64,000 nt of DNA, from assembly GCA_963821025.1 (NCBI GenBank), contig CAWGCG010000003.1, positions 1,436,151 through 1,500,150 of the forward strand, written 5' to 3'. This document shows positions 28,660 through 36,191 of the stretch, one piece after another (position 1 is the stretch's first letter; each line of letters begins with the position of its first letter). The position numbers were made by a program, and so were the translations under genes. Source of the DNA: WHSW01 sp963821025 (GTDB lineage: Bacteria > Actinomycetota > Thermoleophilia > Solirubrobacterales > 70-9). Under the pieces are notes generated by a model that saw only the letters and a program-made list of their open reading frames with translations, was not told the origin of the DNA and ran no database searches.

Positions 28660-29736
28660 TCAGCCGGTTTCGCTGAGCTCGGTTTGCTCGCAGCCGCGGG
28701 CGGCGGCGATCGCCGCCGGCTCGCGCCCGAGCTTTGCCCTCGGTCCAAGCCACTCGACCTCGATCGCGAGCGTGGAGCCGTCCTTTCGCCCGCGCCAGAG
28801 CCCGGCGAGGCGGCCGCGGTCGAGGATCACCTCGCGGCGGCCGATCGCCGGGAACATTCGCTTGCGCAGCTTCGCCTCGGGGACCAGAGCCTCGCGATCG
28901 GGCTGCGAGACATAGGGGTCGAAGCCGCTGATCATCCGCACCCCGGTCGCCTTCGGCGGCTTTTTCAGCCGGTTGAGATCGGCGGCCAGCACCAACGCCT
29001 TGCGGCCCTCGTAGTCGACCTGCTCGAGCTCATCCTCGATCGCGGCGAACAGCGATCTCGCGTACTTGGGCGAGGTCTGCGCCCAGGACGCCAGCTGGCT
29101 GTGGGTGGCGGGCCCGAAGCAATGCAAGAAGCGGCGCACGAGCTCGGCCCGCGCCCGATCGAGATCACCCCTGGCCTTGGGGGCGAGCGCGTAACGCGCC
29201 TTGCCGTCCATCCGGGTGACGCCCTCGGGGCCGAGGGCGCGCCAGAAGCCCGCTCGAACGTGATGGCTCTGACAGCCCCGGCACCACGGCAAGAGGCCCT
29301 CCGGGAGGCGCTCGCGCATCGCCTGGTGGAACTCGTCGCGCCCGAGCGGGCCCTCGGCGAGGCCCTCGCGGGCGGCCGCCGCGATCCGGTCGAGCGCCTC
29401 GCGCGGGGTGTAGCCGGCGTCGGCGGCCTCCTTCGCGTTGCGGCTGCCGATCATCGCCTTGAGCTCGTCGTCGGGCGGCACCAGAGCGCGGGTGAAGACG
29501 GCGAGGTCGGCGCGGGGGACCAGGTAGGGGGCGCCGCGCATCGCGTTCACCACGATCACCCTGCGCGCTTCCGGCTCGGAGCTCGAGCGCGCCTGAAGCG
29601 CCGCCGGCCCGCCCCAGATCGGCGGCGTCTGCTGGATCCCGCAGGCTGCGATCGCGGTGATCGGGTCGGTGCGCAGGTGCAGGTTGTGGCCGGCGATCCG
29701 GAAGGCGAGCGCTTCGGCGGCAGAGACCTCAGCCAT
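28660..29736 (-). CDS. Winged-helix DNA-binding protein, AlkZ-like (HTH_42)
   Basis: A 358-residue protein of the AlkZ/YcaQ superfamily, whose studied members are DNA glycosylases that unhook interstrand crosslinks or excise bulky lesions. The N-terminal segment GIQQTPPIWGG occupies the place of the catalytic QxQ region. The tandem winged-helix parts include YLVPRADLAVFTRAL and FLHCFGPATHSQLASWAQ, and DRGRLAGLWRGRKD near the C-terminus is characteristic. Activity on a particular lesion is not predictable. It overlaps the VOC gene upstream by 8 bp, suggesting cotranscription. Confidence 0.8.
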   Translation of the reverse strand: MAEVSAAEALAFRIAGHNLHLRTDPITAIAACGIQQTPPIWGGPAALQARSSSEPEARRVIVVNAMRGAPYLVPRADLAVFTRALVPPDDELKAMIGSRNAKEAADAGYTPREALDRIAAAAREGLAEGPLGRDEFHQAMRERLPEGLLPWCRGCQSHHVRAGFWRALGPEGVTRMDGKARYALAPKARGDLDRARAELVRRFLHCFGPATHSQLASWAQTSPKYARSLFAAIEDELEQVDYEGRKALVLAADLNRLKKPPKATGVRMISGFDPYVSQPDREALVPEAKLRKRMFPAIGRREVILDRGRLAGLWRGRKDGSTLAIEVEWLGPRAKLGREPAAIAAARGCEQTELSETG

Positions 29737-30097
29737 CGGCGAGCGCGAGCGCGAACGGGCTGCCCTCGGAGTCGCGGCAGATCGCCCAGCGCTCGCCCGG
29801 GTGGACGATGGCGCCGCCGAGCGCCTCGACCAGCTCCAGCGCCGCGCCGATCTCGGCGACCTCGAAGTACGGCAGCGAGAACGAGTCTCCGGGGCCGCGG
29901 CCTCGCGCGTGCACGCCGACGGCCGGGGCCTCGCCGCGTCGCGTCTGCCAGCCCTCGCCCTCGCCTTCGGCCCGCGGCTCGAGCTCGGCGCCGAGCAGCC
30001 CCGACCAGAAGCCGAGGGCGCGCTCGGGATCGTCGGCGGGGAACTCGATCAGTGCGGCGCGGGCTCCGGGCATGGCCTGAGGGAAGATAGTCGCCAT
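29729..30097 (-). CDS. VOC (glyoxalase/bleomycin-resistance fold) protein
   Basis: A 122-residue single VOC domain with the typical starts of both halves: ALIEFPADDPERALGFWSGLLG and PYFEVAEIGAALELVEALGG (each described), ending in ICRDSEGSPFALA. VOC proteins use the fold for isomerases, dioxygenases or drug binding. This one cannot be assigned. Its ATG (30095-30097) touches the possible TTG start of the divergent gene. It overlaps the AlkZ-like gene by 8 bp, so the two probably form one unit. Confidence 0.85.
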   Translation of the reverse strand: MATIFPQAMPGARAALIEFPADDPERALGFWSGLLGAELEPRAEGEGEGWQTRRGEAPAVGVHARGRGPGDSFSLPYFEVAEIGAALELVEALGGAIVHPGERWAICRDSEGSPFALALADG

Positions 30098-30134
30098 TGG
30101 CCCGTCCCTCGTCGCTCGCCGCCGGTGACTGGCC

Positions 30135-30140
30135 TAGGTT
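30135..30140 (+). promoter_or_regulatory. Candidate -10 box TAGGTT for leaderless SprT-like gene
   Basis: TAGGTT lies 7 nt before GTG 30148, matching the leaderless spacing seen for several genes here. It supports GTG 30148 over the TTG at 30097. Confidence 0.35.
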
Positions 30141-30147
30141 GCGGCGT

Positions 30148-30957
30148 GTGGTTCGGCGGGCGCCCTCCTACTACCGCGTCGCCGGGATCGACCTGCGGGC
30201 CGAGATCGAGAGGCTGCGCCGGTTGGCGGTGTTCGCCGATGGTCCGCTGGCGCTCGCCGCGCCCGAGCTCAAGGTCCGACGGGCCTCCCGGCGGCCGAAC
30301 CGGGTCGGGTTCGCGGTGCCCGCCGAGCAGCGGCTGTCGATCACCGCCTATCCGGAGATCGGCGCCGGCGACGTGCTCGAGACGCTGCTCCACGAGCTCT
30401 GCCACCTGCACGTCGGCCGCCGCCCGGGCGCCCACGCCTGGCACGGGCAGCTGTTCAAACGAACCCTGTCGCGGGCGATGGCTGAGGCCTACGGCGTCCG
30501 CGGCGTGCGCCCGCGCAACTCGCTCCACGGCGCCTATGCGGCGGCGATCGCGCGGCGTCGCAGGCCCGCCGATTTGTTTGGCGACCACGAGGACGGGAAG
30601 CCAATGCAGACAACCCGCGAGAGGAGTGCCGAGATGCTCGCCCTGACCCAGAACGCCGCCGAGGCCGTCGAGTCGATGGTCAACCGGCCCGAGGTGCCCG
30701 AGAACGCTGTGGTGCGTATTGCCAGCGCCGAGGGCGAGATCGACGCGACGCAGACCGAGCTGCAGATGGTCCTGGTCGAGGAGCCGGAGGAGAACGACCT
30801 CTTGATCGAGGGCGTCCCGATCTCGGTCGAGCGCGAGACCATCGGCCTGCTGCAGGACAAGATCCTCGACGCCGAGATGACCGGCAGCGGCGTCAGCTTC
30901 AGCCTCTACCTGCAGCCGCAGGCCGCCTCGGCCAACGGCGGCGAACCCCCCGCATAG
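30148..30957 (+). CDS. SprT-like metalloprotease domain continuous with a Cys-free HesB/IscA-like domain
   Basis: One open frame of 269 residues with two distinct parts. Residues 1-about 150 are SprT/YgjP-like: the zinc site TLLHELCHLHVG (HExxH) with a downstream His in AHAWHGQLFKR. After a short linker (DLFGDHEDGKP) the remaining 107 residues match the A-type Fe-S carrier (HesB/IscA) fold but lack every Cys normally used to bind iron or clusters. An ATG preceded by a perfect ribosome site sits exactly at the second domain, so the frame may yield both a fusion and a separate small protein. GTG 30148 is chosen for its -10 box; TTG 30097 is also possible. Confidence 0.7.
   Translation: MVRRAPSYYRVAGIDLRAEIERLRRLAVFADGPLALAAPELKVRRASRRPNRVGFAVPAEQRLSITAYPEIGAGDVLETLLHELCHLHVGRRPGAHAWHGQLFKRTLSRAMAEAYGVRGVRPRNSLHGAYAAAIARRRRPADLFGDHEDGKPMQTTRERSAEMLALTQNAAEAVESMVNRPEVPENAVVRIASAEGEIDATQTELQMVLVEEPEENDLLIEGVPISVERETIGLLQDKILDAEMTGSGVSFSLYLQPQAASANGGEPPA
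30634..30957 (+). CDS. HesB/IscA-like protein lacking cluster cysteines, likely internal start
   Basis: In frame with, and inside, the SprT-like ORF. ATG 30634 follows GAGAGGAG (30619-30626) with ideal 7-nt spacing. The 107-residue product starts MLALTQNAAEAVESMV, like free-standing actinobacterial HesB-type proteins, and ends with the GSGVSFSLYL region of that fold. No Cys is present, so cluster transfer of the classical kind is not expected. No stop codon occurs in any frame in the about 60 bp before it, so one indel there would not recreate a separate upstream gene end. Confidence 0.6.
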   Translation: MLALTQNAAEAVESMVNRPEVPENAVVRIASAEGEIDATQTELQMVLVEEPEENDLLIEGVPISVERETIGLLQDKILDAEMTGSGVSFSLYLQPQAASANGGEPPA

Positions 30958-30966
30958 CGCCGGGGC

Positions 30967-31299
30967 TCAGCCGGCCCTGGCGGCGCGCTTGGCGAGCGCG
31001 TGCTCATAGCGCTCGCGCAGCAGCGCCAGCGCGTGCTCGCGACCGGCGGCTCCCACGACCTCGACCGTGACCCAGCCCGACTCGGGGCGAGTCCAGCGAT
31101 GCTGACGGGCGTCGCCACGTTCGATCAGCTCCGCCTTCACCTTCGGCGGCAGCGGCAGGTCGAGGATTGTGTCGCCGTGCAGGTGGCCGAGCTCGCGGCG
31201 CCCGACCATGAAGCGGGTGCTCGAGAACCGTCCTTCCTCGAGCGTGACGCCCTCCCAGCTCGCAACCTCGTCGATCAGTGGGGAGTGAGCGTCGATCAC
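30967..31299 (-). CDS. DUF5519/luciferase-domain family protein
   Basis: A 110-residue protein with the conserved pattern of the DUF5519 (luciferase-domain) family: FMVGRRELGHLHGDTILDLPL, then ARQHRWTRPESGWVTVEV (each described). The HLH followed by DLPL and the late GWVT motif are diagnostic. The family is widespread and its biochemical role is unclear; the name does not imply light emission. GTG start. Convergent with the SprT/HesB-like gene. Confidence 0.8.
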   Translation of the reverse strand: MIDAHSPLIDEVASWEGVTLEEGRFSSTRFMVGRRELGHLHGDTILDLPLPPKVKAELIERGDARQHRWTRPESGWVTVEVVGAAGREHALALLRERYEHALAKRAARAG

Positions 31300-31355
31300 T
31301 CGAGCTTAGCCACGTAGAGTCGCGGCACCCGAAGACTTCGACGAAGGAGACGACG

Positions 31356-31823
31356 ATGGCAACGAAGGCAGATTTCAACGCGGAGGAGTGGCAGCAGGTC
31401 GCCGAGGGCCCGGCGATCGCCGGCCTGGTGGTGATCGCGGCGCAGCGCGGAGGCACCATCCGGGAGTCGATTCAGATGGCCAAGGTCTACACCGAGGCCC
31501 GCAAGGACCACGGCGACTCCGATCTGCTCGGCGAGCTCGTCGCCACCCCGCCGCAGCTCGACGCGAAGCAGTTCAACTCGGCCGAGGAGCTGCGGACCGA
31601 GGGCCTGCAGCGGATCCGCGACGCCGTCGCCCTGCTCGAGTCGAAAGCGAGCGCCGAGGACGTCGAGGCGTATCGCAAGTTCAGCCTCGCGGTCGCCCAG
31701 CGCGCCGCCGAGGCCCACAAGTCCGGCGGCTTTCTCGGGATCGGCGGCGAGGCGGTCAGCAACGACGAGGCCAAGGCACTCGACCAGGTCGCCGAGGCGC
31801 TGGGGACGACGCGAACGCCCTAA
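31356..31823 (+). CDS. Hypothetical soluble protein, single-helix-rich
   Basis: A 155-residue, Ala/Glu-rich protein predicted mostly helical. It starts MATKADFNAEEWQQVAEGP and has a glycine-rich tail (SGGFLGIGGEAVSNDEAKAL). Ribosome site GAAGGAG at proper spacing; TAGAGT at 31315-31320 gives a leader of about 28 nt. I know similar conserved proteins only as uncharacterised. The run of helices with repeated AEE/RDAV and the FLGIGG motif suggest a small structural or stress protein, but nothing firm. It ends in a strong GC hairpin. Confidence 0.65.
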   Translation: MATKADFNAEEWQQVAEGPAIAGLVVIAAQRGGTIRESIQMAKVYTEARKDHGDSDLLGELVATPPQLDAKQFNSAEELRTEGLQRIRDAVALLESKASAEDVEAYRKFSLAVAQRAAEAHKSGGFLGIGGEAVSNDEAKALDQVAEALGTTRTP

Positions 31824-31834
31824 CCGGTCGCAAG

Positions 31835-31865
31835 CGCGCCCGGCCTGCGGCCGCGGCCGGGCGCG
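31835..31865 (+). terminator. GC-rich stem-loop terminator
   Basis: An 11-bp perfect stem, 31835-31845 with 31855-31865 (core GCGCCCGGCC), with a 9-nt loop, 11 bp after the stop of the hypothetical gene. No T-run follows. Confidence 0.55.
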
Positions 31866-31953
31866 AGGGCGGTAGAGTTGATCGGGTAAGCGCCCGCTGG
31901 GTTCTCATTCCTTCGCCCGCCGAGCCCGCACCGCAGAGGAATCGAGAGCCGCA

Positions 31954-32916
31954 ATCAGCGACCTTCACGCAAGCACAGTTGCGCCTGTCCTGGCCCTCCC
32001 GGCCCGGGTCAAGCGGCTGCCGCAGCTTCGGGCATGGCTGGGCACCCATCCGGTCGCGGTCACGGTTCTCTGCACCCTGATCGTCGCCGCCGCCCTGGTG
32101 ATCGGGCTGTGGAGCAAGCGCGCCGATTTTGCCACCGCGCTCGGCGACGCGCCGGCCTGGATGCTCGCCGGCTCGATCATGCTTCAGATCATCTGGCTGA
32201 TCGCCCGCAGCGAGGCGTGGAACGTATGCGTCGACGCGGCCGGCGGCACGGTCAAGCGCCGCCGCCTCTACCGGGCCGCCGCGGTCGGTTACCTCGGCAA
32301 CCTGTTCAACTCGAGCTTCGGGCTCGGGGTGCGGATCGCGGCGCTGCGCCGGTCGGCGCCCGTCGACAGCCCCTCGGTCTCGGTCCTGATCGCCGCCGAG
32401 ATGCCGATCATCGTGGTCGAGGTGGCGCTCGCGGCGATCTGCTCGTTCACGCTGGTCGGCCCGCTGGGCGCCCCCTGGTGGGTGCCGCTGGTGGCGCTGG
32501 CGGTGGCCTTCCTCGCGATCACCGGGGTGACCCGGGTCGCGCGCGGGCGCCGCGAGGGCTTTTGGAACGGGCTCGCGGTGATGCGCGGACTGCGCAGCCG
32601 CAACCTGATCATCGGCCTGGTCGTCTTCGCGGTCAGCGCCCAGGTCGCGCGCAACTGGCTCGTGCTGCAGGGAATCGGCGTCGACGTCTCGGTCTTCGAC
32701 TCGATCGCCCTGCTCGTCGCCGCCGCTGTCTTCGGCCTGCTGCCGGTCGGCCCGACCCTCGGCGTCGCCACCGCGGTCGTCATCCTCGGCGCCAACGGTG
32801 TCGCGGTGACCGCCGCCGCCGGGGCGCTGCTGACGGCGACCGGCGCGGTCGGCGCTCTCTGCTTCGCCACCTGGGCGCTGGTCGACCGGATGCAGCGCTC
32901 CCAGGCGACCGCTTAA
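31954..32916 (+). CDS. UPF0104/LPG-synthase-TM family flippase-like membrane protein
   Basis: An integral membrane protein of about 320 residues with around eight hydrophobic segments, of the lysylphosphatidylglycerol synthase transmembrane family (UPF0104). Conserved features are the region YLGNLFNSSFGLGVRIAALRR and the later VFGLLPVGPTLGVATA. The frame is open from 31882 but contains no ATG, GTG or TTG until GTG 32098, which would delete the first membrane helix (VTVLCTLIVAAALVIGLW). The stated start is ATC 31954 in the context gcaATCAGCGAC, given as a guess. TAGAGT at 31873-31878 is a likely -10 box. A non-standard start or a sequencing error is implied. Confidence 0.7.
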   Translation: MSDLHASTVAPVLALPARVKRLPQLRAWLGTHPVAVTVLCTLIVAAALVIGLWSKRADFATALGDAPAWMLAGSIMLQIIWLIARSEAWNVCVDAAGGTVKRRRLYRAAAVGYLGNLFNSSFGLGVRIAALRRSAPVDSPSVSVLIAAEMPIIVVEVALAAICSFTLVGPLGAPWWVPLVALAVAFLAITGVTRVARGRREGFWNGLAVMRGLRSRNLIIGLVVFAVSAQVARNWLVLQGIGVDVSVFDSIALLVAAAVFGLLPVGPTLGVATAVVILGANGVAVTAAAGALLTATGAVGALCFATWALVDRMQRSQATA

Positions 32917-32923
32917 CGCAGGA

Positions 32924-33739
32924 TTACGGCCCCTTGGCCCCGGTGAGCTCCTCGCTCAGCTGCCAAAGGCGCCGGCGCGCCTCGGGGTCATAGGCCTGCG
33001 CCTCGGCGCCGGCCTCCTCGCTGCCGTTGAAGAACGCGCCGGTGAGGCCCTCGACCTCGTCGCCGATCGCCAGCCTCACGGTGGCCTCCATCCCCTCGTT
33101 GACGGTGCTGAGCGGCTGGCGGCCGCTCTGGCGAACCATGTTCGTGTCCATGTAGGTGGCCGGATGCAGCGCGGTCACCGTCGGAGAGTCGCCGAGCCGC
33201 TCGGCGAGTTCGATCGTGAACAGGATCTGCGCCAGCTTGCTCTGCGAGTAGGAGCGTGAGCCGGTCCAGCCGCGCTCCAGCATCACGTCGTCGAAGTCGA
33301 TCGGCGCCTGGCCGAGCGAGGAGACGTTGACGATCCGCGAGCGCTCGCCCGCACGCAGCGGCGGCAGCAGCTCGACCGTGAGCAGGAAGTGCGAGAGGTA
33401 GTTGACCGCGAAGACGAGCTCGTGGTCGGCGTCGTTGGTCGCCCGCTCGCCAAGCGCGATCCCGGCGTTGTTGACGAGCACGTCGAGGCTCTCGCGATCG
33501 GCGGCGACGTTTCGGGCGAGCTCGCGCACCTGGTCGAGCGCCGAGAGGTCGGCGAGGTAGCCGTGGGGTTCGGTTGCGCCGTCCGCACGAAGCTCGGTGA
33601 TCGTGCGTTCGAGCTTCTCGGGATCGCGTCCGTGGACGAGGACGACGGCTCCCTCGGCGGCGAGCCGGCGAGCCACGGCGAGCCCGAGGCCGTCGGTCGC
33701 CCCGGTGACGAGGACGGTGCGGTTGGCGGCCGAGCGCAT
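32924..33739 (-). CDS. SDR family oxidoreductase (retinol-dehydrogenase-like)
   Basis: A 271-residue classical short-chain dehydrogenase. NAD(P) loop TVLVTGATDGLGLAVARRL, LVNNAGI, catalytic Ser in IVNVSSLG, and YSQSK (Tyr-x-x-x-Lys). The N-terminal region, with HGRDPEKLERTI, indicates NADP preference. The sequence resembles the WW-domain oxidoreductase/retinol dehydrogenase group often annotated for ketone or aldehyde reduction. ATG 33739 has TAGCCT 6 nt upstream. Divergent from the GH25 gene with only 35 bp between the start codons. Confidence 0.92.
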   Translation of the reverse strand: MRSAANRTVLVTGATDGLGLAVARRLAAEGAVVLVHGRDPEKLERTITELRADGATEPHGYLADLSALDQVRELARNVAADRESLDVLVNNAGIALGERATNDADHELVFAVNYLSHFLLTVELLPPLRAGERSRIVNVSSLGQAPIDFDDVMLERGWTGSRSYSQSKLAQILFTIELAERLGDSPTVTALHPATYMDTNMVRQSGRQPLSTVNEGMEATVRLAIGDEVEGLTGAFFNGSEEAGAEAQAYDPEARRRLWQLSEELTGAKGP

Positions 33740-33745
33740 GACCCG

Positions 33746-33767
33746 AGGCTAGCGCCGGGCGTAGGCT
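33746..33767. promoter_or_regulatory. Back-to-back -10 boxes of a divergent leaderless pair
   Basis: Minus-strand TAGCCT (33746-33751) lies 6 nt from the SDR ATG, and plus-strand TAGGCT (33762-33767) lies 7 nt from the GH25 GTG. The whole intergenic space is 35 bp, so each -35 region must fall inside or next to the other promoter. Confidence 0.5.
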
Positions 33768-33774
33768 TCGCTTC

Positions 33775-34533
33775 GTGGCGGGCAGGAGGCTGATCTGCGC
33801 GGCGTGGGCGCTCGCGGTCGCGGTGCTCGGCGCCTCGAGCGCCGCCGCGGCGCCCGCGCGGCTTCCCGGGATCGACGTCTCGCGCTTTCAGGGGCAGATC
33901 AACTGGGCGTCGGTCGGCGCCGACGGAGTCGGCTTTGCCTTCATCCAGGCGAGCCGCGGGTCGGGAGCCGACTGCAGCGTGGCGCCGCGGGAGTGCGGCG
34001 CCGACGGTTTCTATGACTTCAACCACCTCGAGGCCCCCGCGGCCGGGGTCCGGGTCGGCCCCTACCACCGGGCGTTCGTCGGCGGCGACCGGCCGCTCGA
34101 GGTGAAGGCCGACGCGAAGGCCGAGGCCGCGGTCTTCACCACGGCGGTTGGCGAGCTCGCTCCCGGCGACCTCCGACCGGCGCTCGACCTCGAGACCCCG
34201 TTCGCCGACCTGAGCCCGGTCGAGCTGCGGGTCTGGACGCGAACCTGGCTGCGGACCGTGCGGCGCGCGCTCGGGGTGAAGCCGATCATCTACACCAACG
34301 CGAGCAGCTGGAGCGCGCTCGGCAACCCGACCAGCTTCGCCCGCAAGCGCTATCCGCTCTGGGTCGCCAACTGGGACGTGTCCAGGCCCCGGGTACCGGC
34401 CGCCAACTGGGGCGGGCGCGGCTGGCGGATCTGGCAGTACTCGAGCGACGGCCACATCGCCGGGATCACCGGTCGGGTCGATCTCGACACCCTGCGCGGC
34501 GGCTGGCGAGGCATCAGCGTCGCTCGCCGCTGA
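33775..34533 (+). CDS. Secreted GH25-type lysozyme/muramidase
   Basis: A 252-residue protein with an N-terminal signal peptide (LICAAWALAVAVLGASSAAAA, cleavage likely after AAA) and a glycoside hydrolase family 25 domain. Catalytic-site segments: GIDVSRFQGQINW (first Asp), FAFIQASRGSGADC, PALDLETPFADL (Asp and Glu), IIYTNASSWSAL, and WRIWQYSSDGHIAGI near the end. It should cleave peptidoglycan outside the membrane. Two Cys in the first third could form a disulfide. GTG start with a leaderless -10 box. Confidence 0.93.
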   Translation: MAGRRLICAAWALAVAVLGASSAAAAPARLPGIDVSRFQGQINWASVGADGVGFAFIQASRGSGADCSVAPRECGADGFYDFNHLEAPAAGVRVGPYHRAFVGGDRPLEVKADAKAEAAVFTTAVGELAPGDLRPALDLETPFADLSPVELRVWTRTWLRTVRRALGVKPIIYTNASSWSALGNPTSFARKRYPLWVANWDVSRPRVPAANWGGRGWRIWQYSSDGHIAGITGRVDLDTLRGGWRGISVARR

Positions 34534-34540
34534 CTCGGCC

Positions 34541-35350
34541 CTAGTCGAGGCCCGAGTCGTGCAGGGCGTCGGTGATGCTCTGGCCGCCGTCGACGCAGAT
34601 CACCTGCCCGGTGACGTAGTCGGACAGCGGGGTGCAGAGGAACTCGCACACCCCGGCGACGTCGTCAACGGTGCCGAATCGCCGCAGCGGCAGCTTCGCG
34701 TGGGCCGCGGGATCGTCCATGTCGGAGTAGTGCGCCCGCGTCAACGGGGTGTCGATCGAGCCCGGCGCGATCGCGTTCACGGTCACCCCGTCGCTGCCGA
34801 GCTGGTCGGCGAGCGAGAGCGTGTAGCCGATGACCGCGGCCTTGGCGGCGACGTAGGGCGATCCCAGCCCTCCCGCGATCGGTCGCAGGGCGCCGAGGCT
34901 GGAGATGTTGACGATCTTGCCCCAGCCCCCGGCGCGCAGATGGGGCGCCGCCGCCCGGCAGCAGTTGACGGTGCCGAAGAAGTTGACCTCGAAGGTCGGT
35001 CGCAGCGAATCCTCGCCGACCTCGGCGGCGAACGAATGCTCCATCGCGATCAGTGAGCCGGCGTTGCAAACGAGGATCTCGAGGCCGCCGAAGCGCTCAA
35101 CCGTGCGCTCGACCATCGCCTCGACCGCGGCGCGGTCGGTGACGTCGACCTCTACTCCGAGCGCCTCGGCCCCGCTCGCCTCGAGCTCGGTGACCACGTC
35201 GGTCTCCGCCTCCCCGGCCCTGACGGTGCCGGCGAGGTCGAGATCGGCGACGGTGACCGCCGCTCCCAAGCGCCCCAGCCGCAGTGCGAACGCTCGCCCG
35301 ATCCCCCGGCCGCCTCCGGTGACCAGCGCCGTCTTGCCGGCGAGGATCAT
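34541..35350 (-). CDS. SDR family oxidoreductase, last gene of the catabolic operon
   Basis: A 269-residue classical SDR. Cofactor loop GGGRGIGRAFALRL, Asp after the second strand (VADLDL) suggesting NAD(H), LVCNAGS, active Ser in IVNISSLG, YVAAKAA, and the C-terminal VTGQVICVDGG. This is the secondary alcohol dehydrogenase/3-ketoacyl reductase type. It follows another SDR gene after 49 bp on the same strand and is probably transcribed with the ABC transporter and quinone oxidoreductase genes. Substrate unknown. It is convergent with the GH25 gene. Confidence 0.92.
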   Translation of the reverse strand: MILAGKTALVTGGGRGIGRAFALRLGRLGAAVTVADLDLAGTVRAGEAETDVVTELEASGAEALGVEVDVTDRAAVEAMVERTVERFGGLEILVCNAGSLIAMEHSFAAEVGEDSLRPTFEVNFFGTVNCCRAAAPHLRAGGWGKIVNISSLGALRPIAGGLGSPYVAAKAAVIGYTLSLADQLGSDGVTVNAIAPGSIDTPLTRAHYSDMDDPAAHAKLPLRRFGTVDDVAGVCEFLCTPLSDYVTGQVICVDGGQSITDALHDSGLD

Positions 35351-35399
35351 CCGGCGTCCCGCCCCAGCCGGGCAAACCAGGTCTCGGGGCCGGGCGGCC

Positions 35400-36191
35400 T
35401 CACTTCGTGAACGCCCCGGCGAGCAGGCCGCCGTCGACCGCCAGCGCCACGCCGGTGACCATCGACGCCCTCTCGGAGCTCAGCCAGAGCACCGCGTCGG
35501 CGATCTCGTCGGGCTCGATCAGCCGCGGGATCAGGTGATCGCCCGCGTACTCGCGGATCCCGCGCTCGCGATCCCAGCCGACCTCGGCGAGCTCAGCCTC
35601 GAACATCGGGGTGTCGACCCAGCCCGGACAGACGGCGTTGACCCGGATCCCCTCGGCGGCGAGCTCGTTGGCCGCGGTCCGCATCAAGCCGATCACGCCG
35701 TGCTTGGAGGCGTAGTAGGCGGCGTACCCGGGGCCCGCGCCGAGGCCGGCGGCCGAGGCGATCACCGCGATCGAGCCGCCGCCGGCGCCGCGGAGTTGAG
35801 CGATCGACGCCTTCATCGTCAAAAAGACACCGGTCAGGTTGACGCTGACCACCCGATCCCAGTCGACGGCGTCCAGCTCGGCGATCGGCGTCGCGGGCGC
35901 CTTCACGCCGGCCGCCAGGACCGCGACCGAGGCGTCGCCGAGGCTGCTCCCCAGCTCCGCGGCGGCGCGCTCGACCGCCGCCGGGTCGGTGACATCGGCG
36001 ACCGCCGCGCTCGCGCGTCCACCCTCGGCCTCGATCCCCTTCGCCAGCTCGACCACGGCCGGTGCCGCGTCGAGACAGCCGACCGCTGCCCCGGCGGCCG
36101 CCAACCTGCGCGCCACCCGGGCGCCGATCCCGCTCGCCGCCCCGGAGACGAGCGCGACGCGACCCTCGAGCTCTCGCGCGCCGGTGCTCAC
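35400..36191 (-). CDS. SDR family oxidoreductase
   Basis: A 263-residue short-chain dehydrogenase. VALVSGAASGIGARVARRL (cofactor loop), CLDAAP (NAD-type acidic residue), SIAVIASAAGLG (active Ser), YYASKHG (Tyr-x-x-x-Lys), and VTGVALAVDGG. The GTG at 36191 overlaps the TGA of the quinone-oxidoreductase gene as GTGA, so translation is coupled and the gene belongs to the transporter operon. Together with the next SDR it suggests two successive alcohol/ketone steps in a catabolic route (inference). Confidence 0.92.
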   Translation of the reverse strand: MSTGARELEGRVALVSGAASGIGARVARRLAAAGAAVGCLDAAPAVVELAKGIEAEGGRASAAVADVTDPAAVERAAAELGSSLGDASVAVLAAGVKAPATPIAELDAVDWDRVVSVNLTGVFLTMKASIAQLRGAGGGSIAVIASAAGLGAGPGYAAYYASKHGVIGLMRTAANELAAEGIRVNAVCPGWVDTPMFEAELAEVGWDRERGIREYAGDHLIPRLIEPDEIADAVLWLSSERASMVTGVALAVDGGLLAGAFTK

